The translations under genes and the position numbers were made by a program. Below are positions 1-14,900 of a stretch of 64,000 nt of DNA, piece after piece. Numbering within the stretch: position 1 is the first letter of the stretch; every line of letters starts with the position of its first letter. Under the pieces are notes generated by a model. It ran no database searches, was not told the origin of the DNA, and worked only from the letters and a program-made list of their open reading frames with translations. Source of the stretch: Siphonodentalium dalli (Eukaryota > Mollusca > Scaphopoda > Gadilida > Siphonodentaliidae); contig CP136066.1 in NCBI GenBank assembly GCA_032622095.1, positions 202,638,978-202,702,977 of the forward strand, written 5' to 3'.

Positions 1-30
1 TAAAGGAGTCGATTAATTAGGGCATTACTG
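1..30. mobile_element. Right end of a TA-flanked foldback MITE (CAGTAATG family)
   Basis: The window opens with the terminal ~30 bases of the family whose complete copies are at 9993-10205, 11995-12228 and 19621-19833. It ends ggcattactg followed by TA. The rest lies outside the window. Confidence 0.9.
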
Positions 31-311
31 TACACTACCTTTATATATCCCGCTAATTGAAACCAATAAAGAATGTTCAAAGATGAGAATTGTATTTGCC
101 AGCTATTTGAAACACCAGCTGTCTACTAGTGAAAATTAAAACATTATGTTCTTCAATGAAACACACATTGGCAATTGTTTATGACCCATTATTATTATTA
201 ATGATAAAGTTGACATCACCAAAAGCCTTGTTTGATTCTGCCTCGATAGATCGCTAGGTTGTCAAATGAAATATATTTCAATCCAGATTGGTACTGATTA
301 TGTAGAGCATA

Positions 312-770
312 TGTGACCCACCATATCAAATCCAGTCGGAAGTCGGGATTATTTTACCCTGTGCCAATGCATTCTCTTATATATGCGAGTCGACCATAGG
401 TCGCCTCGCATATATAAGAGAATGCATTGGCCTAACAATTTTTTATCATGTTTTTTAAAATAAATGTTTCTTACAATTTTTAGGACATAAAATAAAAAAA
501 CATCCATTACCCTGCAGGGAGCCCCACACATATATAGAAGCACCTAGAAGAGTGTCGTCTGCTCATGTTTGTCTGGGGCTCTGTATGGGTGAAATTATAA
601 AATTGTTAAAGAATACAAGAACAAATTATTAAAATTGTAAAAATTGTTAGGCCAATGCATTCCCTTATATATGCGAGGCGACCTATGGTCGACTCGCATA
701 TATAAGAGAATGCATTGGCACAGGGTAAAAAAATCCCGACTTCCGACTGGATTTGATATGGCAGGTCACA
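312..770. mobile_element. TA-flanked MITE with paired core palindromes (TGTGACCC frame), copy 1
   Basis: The 459-bp element has TIRs TGTGACCC(A/G)CCATATCAAA... of about 50 bases and is bordered by TA on both sides, as in Tc1/mariner-type insertions. Inside each TIR sits a near-perfect ~69-bp palindrome (363-431 and 651-719) beginning gccaatgcattctcttatat. The centre holds a third inverted-repeat module (about 509-592, gggagcccc...ggggctc). It has no coding capacity. Confidence 0.92.
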
Positions 771-818
771 TATGTCATCCAATGATCAGCAACGATTCAT
801 GTCATAACATCTGTTTTC

Positions 819-1010
819 AATGCCTGAGTTTAGTGTGACTGTCATTTGCAGAATGAGGTCACCTGAGGGTGAATTAAGTGACGCTATCCTGCATAGTGGG
901 CTAGCATCACTAAATTCACCCCCTGTGGGACCTTATTCTGCTTAGGCCCCATCTTCCCTGGAATGTTTCTTTATTATCAGATTTCTATAGAAATTTCTAT
1001 AGCGATAGAG
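819..1010. mobile_element. Fragment of the CAAGCC hAT-type MITE family
   Basis: It shares the palindromic segment (tttgcagaatgaggt...ctcattctgc-like) and the following aggcc...ttctttattat stretch with the fuller copy at 9556-9975. The right half is missing and the left terminus is decayed. Confidence 0.75.
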
Positions 1011-1281
1011 ATCATTAGGCTGTTCCCATAGCTACGTTCTGAACGTCAAATATCCCAGATTGATTGTGTGTATTGTTTTATTCCATAGTTATAAACGATA
1101 ATGAGTCTATTTAACGTCTATTTGTGACAAAATTACACAATAAAATTTCTGGTCTTTGTTAACATTAACCACTATTGTTCGTTAGCTAAACAACTACACC
1201 TTTTTAGACCAGAAAATATTTGAAATATAATCAATATTAATCGATAGAAGCATTTCCGGACAGGTGTCTTCAATTCATATC

Positions 1282-2215
1282 TACCCTGGTAACTATATAA
1301 CATGTTACAAAGAGATAGACCATCTTTATACCCCGGTAACTATATAACACATGTTACAAAGAGATAGACCATCTTTATACCCCGGTAACTATATAACACA
1401 TGTTACAAAGAGATAGACCATCTTTATACCCCGGTAACTATATAACACATGTTTATAAAGAGATAGACCATCTTTATACCCTGGTAACTATATAACACAT
1501 GTTACAAAGAGATAGACCATCTTTATACCCCGGTAACTATATAACACATGTTTATAAAGAGATAGACCATCTTTATACCCCGGTAACTATATAACACATG
1601 TTTATAAAGAGATAGACCATCTTTATACCCCGGTAACTATATAACACATGTTTATAAAGAAATAGACCATCTTTATACCCCGGTAACTATATAACACATG
1701 TTACAAAGAGATAGACCATCTTTATACCCCGGTAACTATATAACACATGTTACAAAGAGATAGACCATCTTTATACCCCAGTAACTATATAACACATGTT
1801 ACAAAGAGATAGACCATCTTTATACCCCGGTAACTATATAACACATGTTACAAAGAGATAGACCATCTTTATACCCCGGTAACTATATAACACATGTTAC
1901 AAAGAGATAGACCATCTTTATACCCCGGTAACTATATAACACATGTTACAAAGAGATAGACCATCTTTATACCACGGTAACTATATAACACATGTTACAA
2001 AGAGATAGACCATCTTTATACCCCGGTAACTATATAACACATGTTACAAAGAGATAGACCATCTTTATACCCCAGTAACTATATAACACATGTTACAAAG
2101 AGATAGACCATCTTTATACCCCGGTAACTATATAACACATGTTACAAAGAGATAGACCATCTTTATACCCCAGTAACTATATAACACATGTTACAAAGAG
2201 ATAGACCATCTTTAA
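1282..2215. repeat. 49-bp minisatellite, 19 copies
   Basis: The unit is ggtaactatataacacatgt + tacaaagagatagaccatctttatacccc. Nineteen copies are counted, with rare substitutions and a one-base-longer variant (tttataaag for ttacaaag) in copies 4, 6, 7 and 8. The interspersed variants suggest unequal exchange. It lies in the partial intron downstream of exon 9. Confidence 0.97.
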
Positions 2216-2238
2216 TCAAAACAAGAATTATTTCTTAA

Positions 2239-2733
2239 AGATACGGGCGGCGTTGGCGGTGGGTATGCTGTTAAAATATTCAGCTCAGTCAAAAACCGCC
2301 ATAAACAGAAAGAATAGTAAAATATAGACAGACTTTGTTCTTATACCTTTCAGAAATATGACATAAACAGTATGTTATTGTCAAATGTTTTTCCTTTGTT
2401 ATGTAAACAAAAGCAAAAAACGTTACATAACCTAGCTTTTGTTTAGATCCTGATATGTTAAACATAAAGAGCATTATTTGTTACTGTTTTCCTCATATGG
2501 AAATAATAAAGAGCGTTTATATCATTTTTGTCTGATTAACCAATAGAAACAGAAGCAAAACTTCTGTAACACGAACAGGTTCTTGTTTATGAACACCATC
2601 TTGACGACAAAATACTATTTACACGCTGATTATGTTTGGCATATGAGCAAAACTATATATATTTTAATATTCCTTCTGTTGATGGCGATTTGAACAAATA
2701 TGAATATTTCTGCAACGAACGCCGCCCGTGCCT
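2239..2733. mobile_element. TTAA-flanked 495-bp element, copy 1
   Basis: It is bordered by TTAA at 2235-2238 and 2734-2737, with TIRs AG(A/G)(T/C)ACGGGCGGCG. It is colinear with 23617-24110 over its whole length. Both carry an internal aataaagagcgtttat motif. It has no ORF. The TTAA duplication points to piggyBac-type mobilisation in trans. Confidence 0.88.
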
Positions 2734-2786
2734 TTAAACTTATCGCCAGGGACACATGGTAACATTTTTAGTCAGTTATAACTTAC

Positions 2787-2940
2787 CGTTGGACCCCTTA
2801 ACTTCTTTATAGTTACGAATATAAAATAGGTCCAGATAAAATGGAGTATTAGCAGGCAAATCATCAGTCCAATACAAAAGTCATATGCAGGAGAATAATG
2901 GCCACGCATAAACATATGCTCAACTGAACCTAGTATGCAC
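2787..2940 (-). CDS. CerS: Ceramide synthase exon 9 (last TLC helix; not terminal)
   Basis: The 154-base exon completes K282 and encodes residues 283-333. It includes SVEHMFMRGHYSPAYDFCIG, then LLILHFIWTYFIFVTIKKLR and GPT. It matches the loop and the final helix (LxxLHxxWxYxI) of the TLC domain. The acceptor is ctttctttctccag and the donor is gtaagt, in phase 0, so at least one further exon (the family's acidic C-terminal tail and stop) is expected below position 1. I found no convincing candidate in 1-2786. A hAT MITE begins 39 bases before the acceptor. Confidence 0.93.
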
Positions 2941-5900
2941 CTGGAGAAAGAAAGAAAGAGATGAGACATGTCCCTCGATCAAGCCTTGAAATAGTGTGCC
3001 TGTCATTTGCAGAATGAGGTCCCCAGAGGGTGAAATTAGTGATGCTACCCCGCATAGCGGGTTAGCATCACCAAATTCACCCTCTGGGAACCTCATCCTG
3101 CTGAGTTGTAAGCAGAATGAGGTCCCCAGAGGGTGAATTTGGTGATGCTAGCCCGCTATGCGGGGTAGCATCACTAAATTCACCCTCTGGGGACCTCATT
3201 CTGCAAATGACAGACACACTATTTCAAGGCTTGCCCTCGATTGGGCGGTAAACTCCAGGATTCAGCTAAACTTTGGGCTTGTTTGATGCACGACAGCTGC
3301 AGTTTTAATAAAGGGATTAAAATTAAATTATGCATGGATGTTTGTTAATTAATATCTATATTAGCGAACGTCTGCCTGTCTGTCCACTATAGGAACTGAT
3401 ATACAATGTATAACCATCTAAAATGACTCAAACGGCGTCTAACATAGGTGACTTGTATGAGGAATATAAGGGTGCAGGTTAAAACATTTCAAAAGGATGG
3501 GAAAGGGGATAGAAGCACCTGAATCAATTAAATGCTTTGACACCAATTTATAACATACTCATACGGAATCATCACCATGGTACATGGAATATAATGGTGT
3601 GTTTAACAATAGCGAAGTTGTGCCATTGAAGTCAGGGATGGATGTTGGCAAAGGGACGACAAATGTAATAAAGAAAATTAAATGTTGAATAGTCATATCC
3701 ATGATACGATATATTTATATGATAGTGCATTGGTGCACATGGGAGTCGGGACAGCATGCAAGTTATGGATACATGCAGGGTTTCCGCTAGGGGTTGGGGG
3801 AATGTGGCTGTATTTGGGAAGCACATACCCGGCTCCCTGTCAGGAGAAAATTTGGATGTTTATCACTGAATGTAGCCATTTCTTTGCATTTGAGACAACA
3901 AGCAGTAAACATTTGCTGACAAAGCATTACCCAGGATGGTGGAGACAAGTTCCGAGAACTGTGATGAACCAGGTGCAGGATTCCTTGCAATCTGATAATC
4001 TTCAGTGTCGGTGGTCACTCGTTCTGTGTAAAATGGGGGCTGAGCTAGGTCTGGCTATTTTTTGGTCAATATTAAGTCAAGGTTGGGGAGGGGAATGAGG
4101 CCGCTGGACGGCCGGCCTGCCATAGTAGTGGAAACCCTGATAAATGTTAATATTTAATATATTGAGTACACAGAATACTAAATAATTATAACTATTACTT
4201 AGGCGAGTATGTTGTTGTTTACTATGGGGTATACCCTAATAGTAATTACTTAGGCGAGTATGTTGTGTGTACTATGGGGTATACCCTAAAAGTTATTTCG
4301 TGGCAATAGTTCGATAGTACAACCCGTTTCTTAGAAATCGAAACTAAACCACGGGATGACCACCCTTGCCCTTTTGAAACCCAATAAAACATACATAAGA
4401 AACTGTTTCTTTGGTACAAAGTATTGTGGAATATAAACTACCAACATCAAAGTAAATAAAGACAGAGAAATGTTATGTGTTCAGGTGGAAGTGATAAATA
4501 AAGACAGAGAAATGTTATGTTTTCAGGTGGAAGTGATAAGTATTTTAACTGAACTAATAATGATTATATTTCTTGATGCATGGTGTGCTGTATGTTCTGC
4601 CTTGTTCATAAGTACATGTCCCTTTTTGATTCAAGAAACAGAAGGATACCTATGGATTTTCAAAAAATAAAAACAAGGGGTACGCATCTAAGATGCTATG
4701 TCGAGTTTATTGGCAGTCAAAAAAAACTTCTGCCAATAACTTGGCAATAAGGCCCACAAAAGGCCCAAAAAGTCGGACAAACCTGGTTTTCGAACTCGTC
4801 TGAGATAGTATTGCAATAGAATTATATACCAAATATAAATTGAATGATTGGTTAATATCTCATAGAGTTATCGCGCTAATGGTGATAAAATTGCAAAAAA
4901 TTAACAAAGTAAGACCCCTAACGCCGGGGAACTTTTTGTGTGGACAAACCTGGTTTTTGAGCTCGTCCGAGATATTGTTGCAAGAGACTCATATATCAAA
5001 TATGGTTGGAATCAGTTAATATTTAATTGAGTTATCGCGCTAGCAGTGAAAAAAAATGCTAAAAATAGACAAACTAAGGCCCATAACTCCGGGGAAAATA
5101 TTCCGACAAACCTGGTTTTCGAACTCGTCTGAGATATTGTTTCAAGAGACTCATATATCAAATATGGTTGTAATCAGTTAATATTTTATTGAGTTATCGC
5201 GCTAACAGGTGATAAAATTGCAAAAAAGTCATTAAAGATGGATAACTCTTGTCAAAAAGTTCGGACGTGACCCATTTTCGACAGGCAGTAAATAGTCATT
5301 GGGAGCAACTCACATACCAAAATCAATAGATACCCCCATTTAAATATAGTAATGCTCTAAATAATCGACCCCTTAACCACAGCAGAATTATGGGTAACTT
5401 TTCAGGATTTAGTCGGAAATATGGCTTGTTGCCATTCATCGGAAAGCTCTCGGGGAGTGCTTTCCGATGAATGGTAACAAGCCATATTTCCGACTAAATC
5501 CTGAAAAGTTACCCATAATTCTGCTGTGGTTAAGGGGTCGATTACTGTAGCTACGAACACCCACCCATATGAAATTCGAAGGAGAATAATAACAGCAGGG
5601 TGTTGGTCCATACCAACAATGGTGGGTATATAATTTGAGTTTCGACGAATTCACCCTAATAATAAATTACCTGTATGGGTATGGGATGAATTCACCCTAA
5701 TAATAAATTACCTGTATGGGTATGAGATGAATTTTGGCCCATTCCTTAGTACCGAAATCGAATGTCTTTCGTTATTCTTCACTTAATGTTTCTTAGCATA
5801 CTGTCATATCAGTATGCTTGATTGTCATATGTACTAATACCGCTAATCGCTCGGCATAAGTTAGTGAATACATATCATGGATATCACATTATGATATATA

Positions 5901-8900
5901 TTTCTGAATGGATGACAGGCAGAATCGTGTATCGTGAGGGTACCTGTGCGAGGAGCCATTATTTTTATATCTGATTTTATAACAGACATAATTGTTCTGA
6001 TATCAAACAGGTAATAATATATGTTATATATATTCTTTTGGTTACCTATTGGTAAACACATATGTGACCCGCCATATCAAATCCAGTCGGAAGTCGGGAT
6101 TTTTTTACCCTGTGCCAATGCATTCTCTTATAGGTCGCCTCGCATATATAAGAGAATGCATTGGCTTAACAATTTTTTATCATGTTTTTTAAATAAATGT
6201 TTCTTCCAATTTTTAGGACATAAAATAAAAATCATCCATTACCCTGCAGGGAGCCCCACACATATATAGAAGCACATAGAAGAGTGTCGTCTGCTCATGT
6301 TTGTCTGGGGCTCTGTATGGGTGAAATTATAAAATTGTTAAAGAATACAAGAACAAATTATTAAAATTGTAAAAAATTGTTAGGCCAATGCATTCTCTTA
6401 TATATGCGAGGCAACCTATGGTCGACTCGCATATATAAGAGAATGCATTGGCACAGGGTAAAAAAATCCCGACTTCCGACTGGATTTGATATGGCGGGTC
6501 ACATATTTGTATTACCACCACAAGGGATACCAATTTCACTTGGCATTAAAGTGTTGTTCTTGGCAGTCAGGGTTCGCGCTGCCACTTGCCAAATTTGCCA
6601 ATGGCAAAAATAATTCACATTTGGCAAAAAATATTTTCATTTGGCAAAAGTTTTGACAAGTCACTTTTTAAGTCCTCAATAAAGTTGAAAAATATCGGTC
6701 AATGAATACCATTCATTTTTATATGGTTTCGGAAAAGTTAACACCTCCATCAAGATGCAGTTAATCTGGTAACATTATCGACGGGTGGATGGATTACTAG
6801 TATTTAGTGTGGTGGTGGTGTTTACATAGATAATCCTCTTGTGATGTAACTGATGTTCCCTTTTGATGAAGCAACTCTTCTACCATTGTATTGTTCGGTG
6901 ATTGGTTTATTGTTGTATGATAAACCACAATAGAGATGCGAGTATAATTACTAATAAACTGCTTTCCTATCGATATCAAATGTCATTCAAACCGCGAATG
7001 TCGAAAAAAAACTCAATGAAGGTTGCAGAAAATGATACTATCAGCGATAATATTTGGCAAATTCTAATAGAATTTGGCAAAAAATATTTTCATTTGGCAA
7101 ATTATTTGGCAAAAGTAAATTTCAGTCCGTCGCGGACCCTGTTTTTTACCCTGTGTCAATGCATTCTCTTATATATGCGAGTCGACCATAGGTCGCCTCG
7201 CATATATAAGAGAATGCATTGGCCTAACAATTTTTTACAATTTTAATAATTTATTCTTGTATTCTTTAACAATTTTATAATTTCACCCATACAGAGCCCC
7301 AGACAAACATGAGCAGACGACACTCTTCTATGTGCCTCTATATATGTGTGGGGCTCCCTGCAGGGTAATGGATGTTTTTTTATTTTATGTCCTAAAAATT
7401 GTAAGAAACATTTATTTAAAAAACAGGATAAAAAATTGTTAAGCCAATGCATTCTCTTATATATGCGAGGCGACCTATGGTCAACTCGCATATATAAGAG
7501 AATGCATTGGCACAGGATAAAAAACTTCCGACTGGATTTGATATGGCGAGTCAAATATTTTTATTACCACCGCATTAAAGTGTTGTTCTTGGAAGTATCC
7601 CCTCTCCTTGATTCATAGTTGCGTGCTTCAATAGACCGTGTGTCAATATGCACATGTCTTGTTTGTTACAACTTACCATTGCAACTCCTTTTGTTGAATC
7701 AAGGAGCCAGGGAGTCTTTAATGCTATCTTCCTCGGCGGATATAAAGACTACTTCGTAATCCTTTCTTCTGTAACGAGACATGATTTCCCTCATTGATCA
7801 TGTTTCAGACAGAAAGGCCCATTCCAGTGGTCACATATAGCTTTGAGATGAAACTTATTTCTGGACCAAATGTGTCCCCGTATATATGATAGATATTTAC
7901 ATTGGACTTGTTTACATTATATAGGTTTAGGTTTATAATTGATGTGTTGTGTTGCAAAGAATGATCCCCTAGAAAAAAAGCTTACAACGTATTTAGGTAT
8001 ACTATAATACAGAGACAGATCGGGTCCATATTTGGGGACCGCCGGCCAACTTCCACCATATATAGCTATGACCCCATTTTGTTGGTATTCTCTCCCTTGT
8101 TCATCTCCGTGTGAGGGGTTTGGTGGGTTCAACTGCATTGGCTGGAATTTGGTCTGGAAATTTACTGGTCTAGTGAACGGGTTAAGTTCGGATTTGGAAT
8201 CCGCCCGACCAATTTTAACATGAGTTATACACCTTGTTGATTCGTTTCCGGCGAATATGCCACGTCATGAATAAAGAGCGTTTACGTTATTAGTTGGTTT
8301 TACACGAGAATATGATAAAGGGCGGTTAATCCAAGATAGTCTAGACTGTTATATTCTATGCTTTTGTTACTCTTATCATGACATTTGTAAACTGCCGCAA
8401 GGTAGACTGCTCTGGATACCATTAGTGATGTTCCACTACCGGAATCCAAGACAGGGGTGCCTCTACTGTGGAACCGGGATACGAGCATCCCTCTGCTCAT
8501 ATGTTATGGGTATCACAAAAACAAAAAAACAAAACAAAAAAGCTTACAACGTAAACCACATGTAACAGCAGATGAAGATCACAGCATAATTTTCTAGTTA
8601 AACACAAGAGCTGAACTTTGTGTGGACTCTCGATATGATGTGAATAAACTGACTGTCAAATGAATCGAGATTCTTTCCTAGTATCAATCCGAAAATTATA
8701 TAATCGTTCGCCGAAACTTGGCAACAATTGCATGGCGAGAAGCTGTCAAATACTTTTTTGCTGCCTCAAGTCAAGTAATTTATGACAATGAAGACCATCT
8801 TTATCCCAGGGGATCTATAACCCCGCGAAAAAGGACATTTCAAGGATGGCGACTTTAATTTTGTATGGAAATTTATACTTTCTTGTATTGGAAATGAATG

Positions 8901-11900
8901 ATATAACGATGACCTGATCTTGTAATGTTTTAGATGCAATTTGATTGAATAGACATCAATCGTTATGGCCATGGATATAGCTGTATAATTATTAAGAGTT
9001 CGAAGCTCTGTATAATCAATTCGCATGTATTATGTATGAATTCCTTATATCTGCAACATTGATAAGAAGTTTGTCGTGTATACAATCGTCATTATTTAAT
9101 TAGCTACAATGTACATGTAGTAGGATTCTCCGATCTTGTTGATAAATAAATGTATGTACAGTGAACCCGAGGTCGGTATGTTCACTCTAGAGTGGGATAT
9201 CAAGAGAGTCACCATTTCCTTTAGGTTGTTTCGTCGCAGATTCAGACTTGAGAATTACCTTAGGCCGGAGCCCTGAGCTCAGTGATCTGAACCCTCTTGA
9301 ACTCCTTGACTTGTTGGGAACCTCATTGGTACCAGGGGATCTCGTTCTGTGGCAAACATAGCATGTTTTAGGTTGTTTTTTATTTGAACAAATACAAATA
9401 CATTCTATATGTTACATTTTCCCATAGGGAGCCTAACATATATAAGAGAATACACTGGCACTGACAACTCATCATTGGTTATTATTCGTTATTGATTGTT
9501 ATCCATGGATGACATTAATAGTTGTGTCCTTCTCTCATGCAGTTCCCATCCTACTAAAGCCTGAATTTATTGTGCCTGTCATTTTCAGCATGAGGTCCCC
9601 AGTGAGTGAATTTAGTGACGCTATCCCTCTGGGGACCCGATTCTGCTTAGGCCTAAACTTCTCTGGAAATTTCTTCATTATAAAATTTCTATAGCTTCTT
9701 TACATAGATTCTATTTCATTTTTTTAGTTCAGTTTCTCTATATCCCGAACTTGGTGTAATCGAGGTTCCCAATGGGTGTACATCACAATATTCACCATTT
9801 GGTAACTTCAATCTAAGCCCTAAGTCTATGTCTCCCATAACAGATGAGGCATTGCAGAATGAGGTCCCCAGAGGGTGAATTTGTTGATGCTAGCCAACTA
9901 TGTGGGATAGCGTCACTAAATTCACCCTCTGGGGACCTCATTCTGCAAATGACAGGTCCACTAAACTCAGGATTGATCATACTTTGCAGCTACAGTAACG
10001 TTCTAATTAATCGACTCCTTAAACACAGTAGAATTATGGGTAATTTTTCAGGATTTAGTCGGAAATATGGCTTGTTGCCATTCATCGGAAAGCTCTACCC
10101 GAGAGCTTTCTGATGAATGGCAACAAGCCATATTTCCGACTAAATCCTGAAAAGTTACCCATAATTCTGCTGTGTTTAAGGAGTCGATTAATTAGAGCAT
10201 TACTGTATGCACTCTTGAATGGAGACATTGGCTTTGCAATAAATGATTCAAAACACAAAGTAACCATATAATTCGAGAAAAATGATTGTCCAAAAAAGTT
10301 ATCCTATTTCCTGGCACATGTTTGGGACCCCTGATCCTTAAAATCTGGAGAGAATCATTATCATGATTCTAAAAGCAGCTGATTTGCTGTAGAAATGCTA
10401 AATTTTAAGGCTTTCTCTTGGCTTGAGGATGTCGTTAGCATATGACCATAATAGCCTGTGTGTATGTAGTAAGCATGACTATAATCACTGTTATTCCTTT
10501 AGCCTTTGAATGCATAATTGACATTTCCAAATCTTGAAATTGGCTAGAGTCTGTTATTCGCCTTGAGTGTGCCTGACTAAACCCTCCTGTCTCCAGCCCA
10601 CATCATAACGGTGGACATACGCATATAGACTAGAGGGCCTTCAGCAGTTTTATTTGCAGCTTGCCATACTTAACCCTTTCATGACGGGAGCTGCGCTAGT
10701 GCAACATTATTTATTCTGTGCCAGTACATTCTCTTATAAATGCGAGTCTTCCATATGGAACCTCCCATATATAATAAGATGCACTGGCTTACAATGTCAA
10801 GGTAAATATTGTTAGGCCAATGCATTCTCTTATATATGCGAGGCTCCCTCTGGGAGAGTTCATTGGCACATGGTTTTCGCAAAATTACAGGAAGCCCAGT
10901 CATGGAAGGGTTAATATCAAAGCAAGCCTTGAAATAGGGTGTCTGTCATTTGCAGAATAAGGTCCCCAGAGTGTGAATTTAGTTATGCTACCCCGCATAG
11001 CGGGGTAGCATCACCAAATTCACCCTCTGGGAACCTCATTCTGCTGAGGTGTAAGCAGAATGAGGTCCCCAGGGGGTGAATTTGGTGATGCTAGCCCGCT
11101 ATGCGGGGTAGCATCACTAAATTCACCCTCTGGGGACCTCATTCTTCAAATGACAGACACCCTATTTCAGTTGCCATTGTTCCCTTAGCGGAACTGAATC
11201 TTAATCACGAATGTTTTGACACGCTGAAAACACGATGAGATGTTCGCATCTGTGTTGTTACTGACCATCGTGAGTATCACAAATAAATGTTTTAATTAAC
11301 TTAAAAGACCGCCGTCCCACTTTTCAGATATAAAACAATTACGACATTATCAGAGTATGTACCAGGTGCTTCGGAAGTTCGTTTCGGTAACGCGTCGGAC
11401 TTTTTGAAGAGACCGCGTCGGACTTTTTGAAGAGACCACTTCCGTAAATAAATGTCAAGTTTATTGCTTTAATCGGATTATACCAGTGATGTTGGCATTA
11501 ATTAAGGAGGCCATTAATTAACAAAAAGCTTTTGCAACTCCTTTGTTAGTTAGTCCTTATTGTTTATTTTAGCGGACACCCACATTACAGCCGTGACCAA
11601 ATTAAACTTACAAAGTTACATGCATCATGATTCAGACTGTACTAACGTATCTTCCAAGCTGCAGTCTAGAAAAATACAACTACTTTCATGTAGTTAAAAA
11701 CTACTAGTACTATTGTTTTTAGTTTTATTTCTTATTTTATCTTTTTTAAATTTTTATTGTCAGATGTTATAAAATAAAGCGATATTTGAAAATTGTCAAT
11801 TTTTGGTAGTCTCCCCACTTCTCCCTGTAGTCTCCCTAAATTTCCTTAAGTCTCCCTAAATTTCCTGGAGGGAGACTTCAAGTCTCCCTGTTCTGGACCC

Positions 11901-14900
11901 CTAAGCTGAGGCCTGTGTTATTACACGAAATTAGGGAAACGTCAAGTGTTCTTATGACATGTTAAAAGATTTCTTTCATCTTCAATCGAAGATACAGTAA
12001 TGCCCTAAGTAATCGACCCCCTCAACCACAGCAGAATTATGGGTAATATTTCAGGATTTAGTCGGAAATATGGCTTTTTGCCATTCATCGGAAAGCTCTC
12101 CCCTTCATCGGAAAGCTCTCGGGGAGAGCTTTCCGATGAATGGCAACAAGCCATATTTCCGACTAAATCCTGAAATATTACCCATAATTCTCCTGTGGTT
12201 ATGGAGTCGATTAATTAGGGCATTACTGTACTTTATTTTCCCTCACTTATTTTGGAGTGTACTTAAATTCGGATAGTGAAGGATAAGAAAAGGGAAGATA
12301 AGCCTCGCACTCCGGCTTATATAGTCCCGTCACTGGAAGTGACATTTTACAAAATATAATACCGATATTGGACCATCGATAATATGTACCAATTTATGTT
12401 CAACCTTTGTGTACCGATGGCATAGGAGAGATGTCATAGGAGAGATAGATAGATATACCAGATAGTTTAGTTGATAGGAATTCTGTTAGTGGAGAATTTT
12501 TTGTGGAATAAAAATTAATAATAATTTTAAATTCCTCAATGACTCGATAGTTTCATCAGCTACTACAATATAACAATACCACAATGAAGATGACTTACTT
12601 GATTGGGAAAAATATGAGCCGAGTAATGATCCAAACGACCATCAAAATCATGAGTGATGCTACAGCATAATCCATCTTGTTTAAATACTTCGCTAATTTA
12701 GCAAACTGTGAAGATAATGTCGAGAGAACAAAATTAGCAACCAAAATTTAATATAGCATTCTGTTCCAGAAACTGATTAACCCTTTACCCAACAAACCGG
12801 CCAAATAAAGCTTCAACAGCCTAAAATATCTTCGGTCTGTCTCGATAGAACCATAATAATATGGATATCATTGGAACCGGCTCCTTGACCACATTGTGAT
12901 AGTTACAGTTATGCCCTGTGCCAATGCATTCTCTTATATATGCGAGTCTACCATAGGTCGCCTCGCATATATAAGAGAATGCATTGGCCTAAAAAAATCT
13001 TTTTTTAACACTTTTATAATTTTTAATGTGATAAGCCAATGCATTCTCTTATATATGCGAGGCGACCTATGGTCGACTCGCATATATAAGAGAATGCATT
13101 GGCACAGGGCCGTTCTGTTGGGTAAAGGGTTAATAACTATCAGCTGTTAAGTCAAGAAAGTCTGCAAATAGCATGTCTGACCCATAGAGAGCCCCATATA
13201 GACTAGAGCAGACGACACTCTGTACATAGTGCATGCTTCCATCTGTGTGAGGCTCCCTGTGGGTTAAGCATTAAAGTTTATTAGTGAGGTTTGAGATGGA
13301 TGTCTTATACATTACTGACCAAGCCTGCAAATAGCGTGTCTGTCATTTGCAGAATGAGGTCCCCAGAGGGTGAATTTAGTGACGCTATCCCGCATAGTGG
13401 GCTAGCATCACTAAATTCACCCTCTGGGGACCTCATTCTGCTTAGGCCCTCAACTGCTATGGTAGACCTAGGATCAGATTGAAGTTCCCCAGTTGAAGTT
13501 GGTGATGATCACCCATTGGGCACCTCAATTATGAATTTTATCTTCTGCAAATTAGGGGATATAGAAACTTCCCAGATGGGAAAACGTAACTAAAAACGAT
13601 GTTAATTTGATACAATAAATACTTCCCAGAAGATGAGGCCTAAGCAGAATGAGTTCCAGAGGGTGAATTTGGTGATGCTAAATTCACCCTCTGGGGACCT
13701 CATTCTGCAAATGACAGACACACTATTTGCAGACTTGAAGTCAAGAATTCATCTAGAAGTCAAGAATTCATCTAGAATTCATCTGTTAACGAATCTTATT
13801 TCTTTCAAATATGTGACCCGCCATATCAAATCCAGTTGTAAGTCGGGATTTTTTTACCCTGTACCATAGGTCGCCTCGCATATATAAGAGAATGCATTGG
13901 CCTAACAATTTTTTACAATTTTAATAATTTTTTCTTGTATTCTTTAACAATTTTATAATTTCACAAATACAGAGCCCCAGACAAACAAGAGCAGACGACA
14001 CTCTTCTATATGCTTCCATATATGTGTGGGGCTCCCTGCAGGGTAATGGATGTTTTTTATTTTATGTCCTAAAAATTGTAAGAAACATTTATTTTAAAAA
14101 AATGATAAAAAATTGTTAGGCCAATGCATTCTCTTATATATGCGAGGCGACCTATGGTCGACTCGCAATATATAAGAGAATGCATTGGCACAGGGTAAAA
14201 ATATCCCGACTTACGACTGGAATTGATATGGCGGGTCACATATGGTTGATACATTATAGGCCATACAATGATTTAGGCAGTGTTTAAATGAGTTTCCACA
14301 AAGTAAATTTGGCTCACCAGACAAAAGTCAGTTACAATATGAAGGTTCGTGGACAAAACTAATAGATATATGATGTGTCTGATTGTGTGATAGAGGATTC
14401 AGGCTGTACGGTGGCAAAAACTACTGTACACAATCTTAAAAGGTGTATATTGATAAGATCACTATAACGTATAGAATGTATCTTAAACTAGTAGCTCAGA
14501 TCTAGCCACACCTAGCTAAACCCTGATAACTCGTCATAATCAGACCCTGCTGACCATCACTATCTATTTCAAATTTAACACCACTATAATGTAGCAAGGT
14601 CCATCCTAATGCCACACTGAGATTGCTGCCATTACTTACCATACACATGCCAACGTGTTAACACTAGAAGCCATTTGTGTTAACCCTTTGAGTGCCAGGT
14701 CCGATTTTTGTATCAACCCATATACCCTGCGCCAATGCATTCTCTTATATATGCGAGTCGACCATAGGTCGCCTCGCATATATAAGAGAATGCATTGGCT
14801 TAACAATTTTTTTTTTTTTTTTTTTTTATTACAATTTTTGACAATCTTAATATATTTTATTATATTCTTTAACAGACTTATTGTGTAGGTTTAGGGCCGA

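Noticed and set aside
349-543. Recurrent ORFs reading CANAFSYICESTIGRLAYIRECIGL or QCILLYMRGDLWSTRIYKRMHWH (many positions)
   Set aside because: These are translations of the core palindrome of the MITEs on either strand.
1282-2215. CRISPR-like array
   Set aside because: Units are contiguous 49-bp tandem repeats without unique spacers, in a eukaryotic intron.
3682-4098. 138-codon plus-strand open frame
   Set aside because: It crosses a candidate transposon boundary, shows no recognisable domain or membrane pattern, and is antisense to the CerS intron without splice sites.
13291-13482. Recurrent ORFs reading MRSPEGEFSDA...SGLASLNSPSGDLIL
   Set aside because: Translation of the CAAGCC MITE palindrome; no gene.
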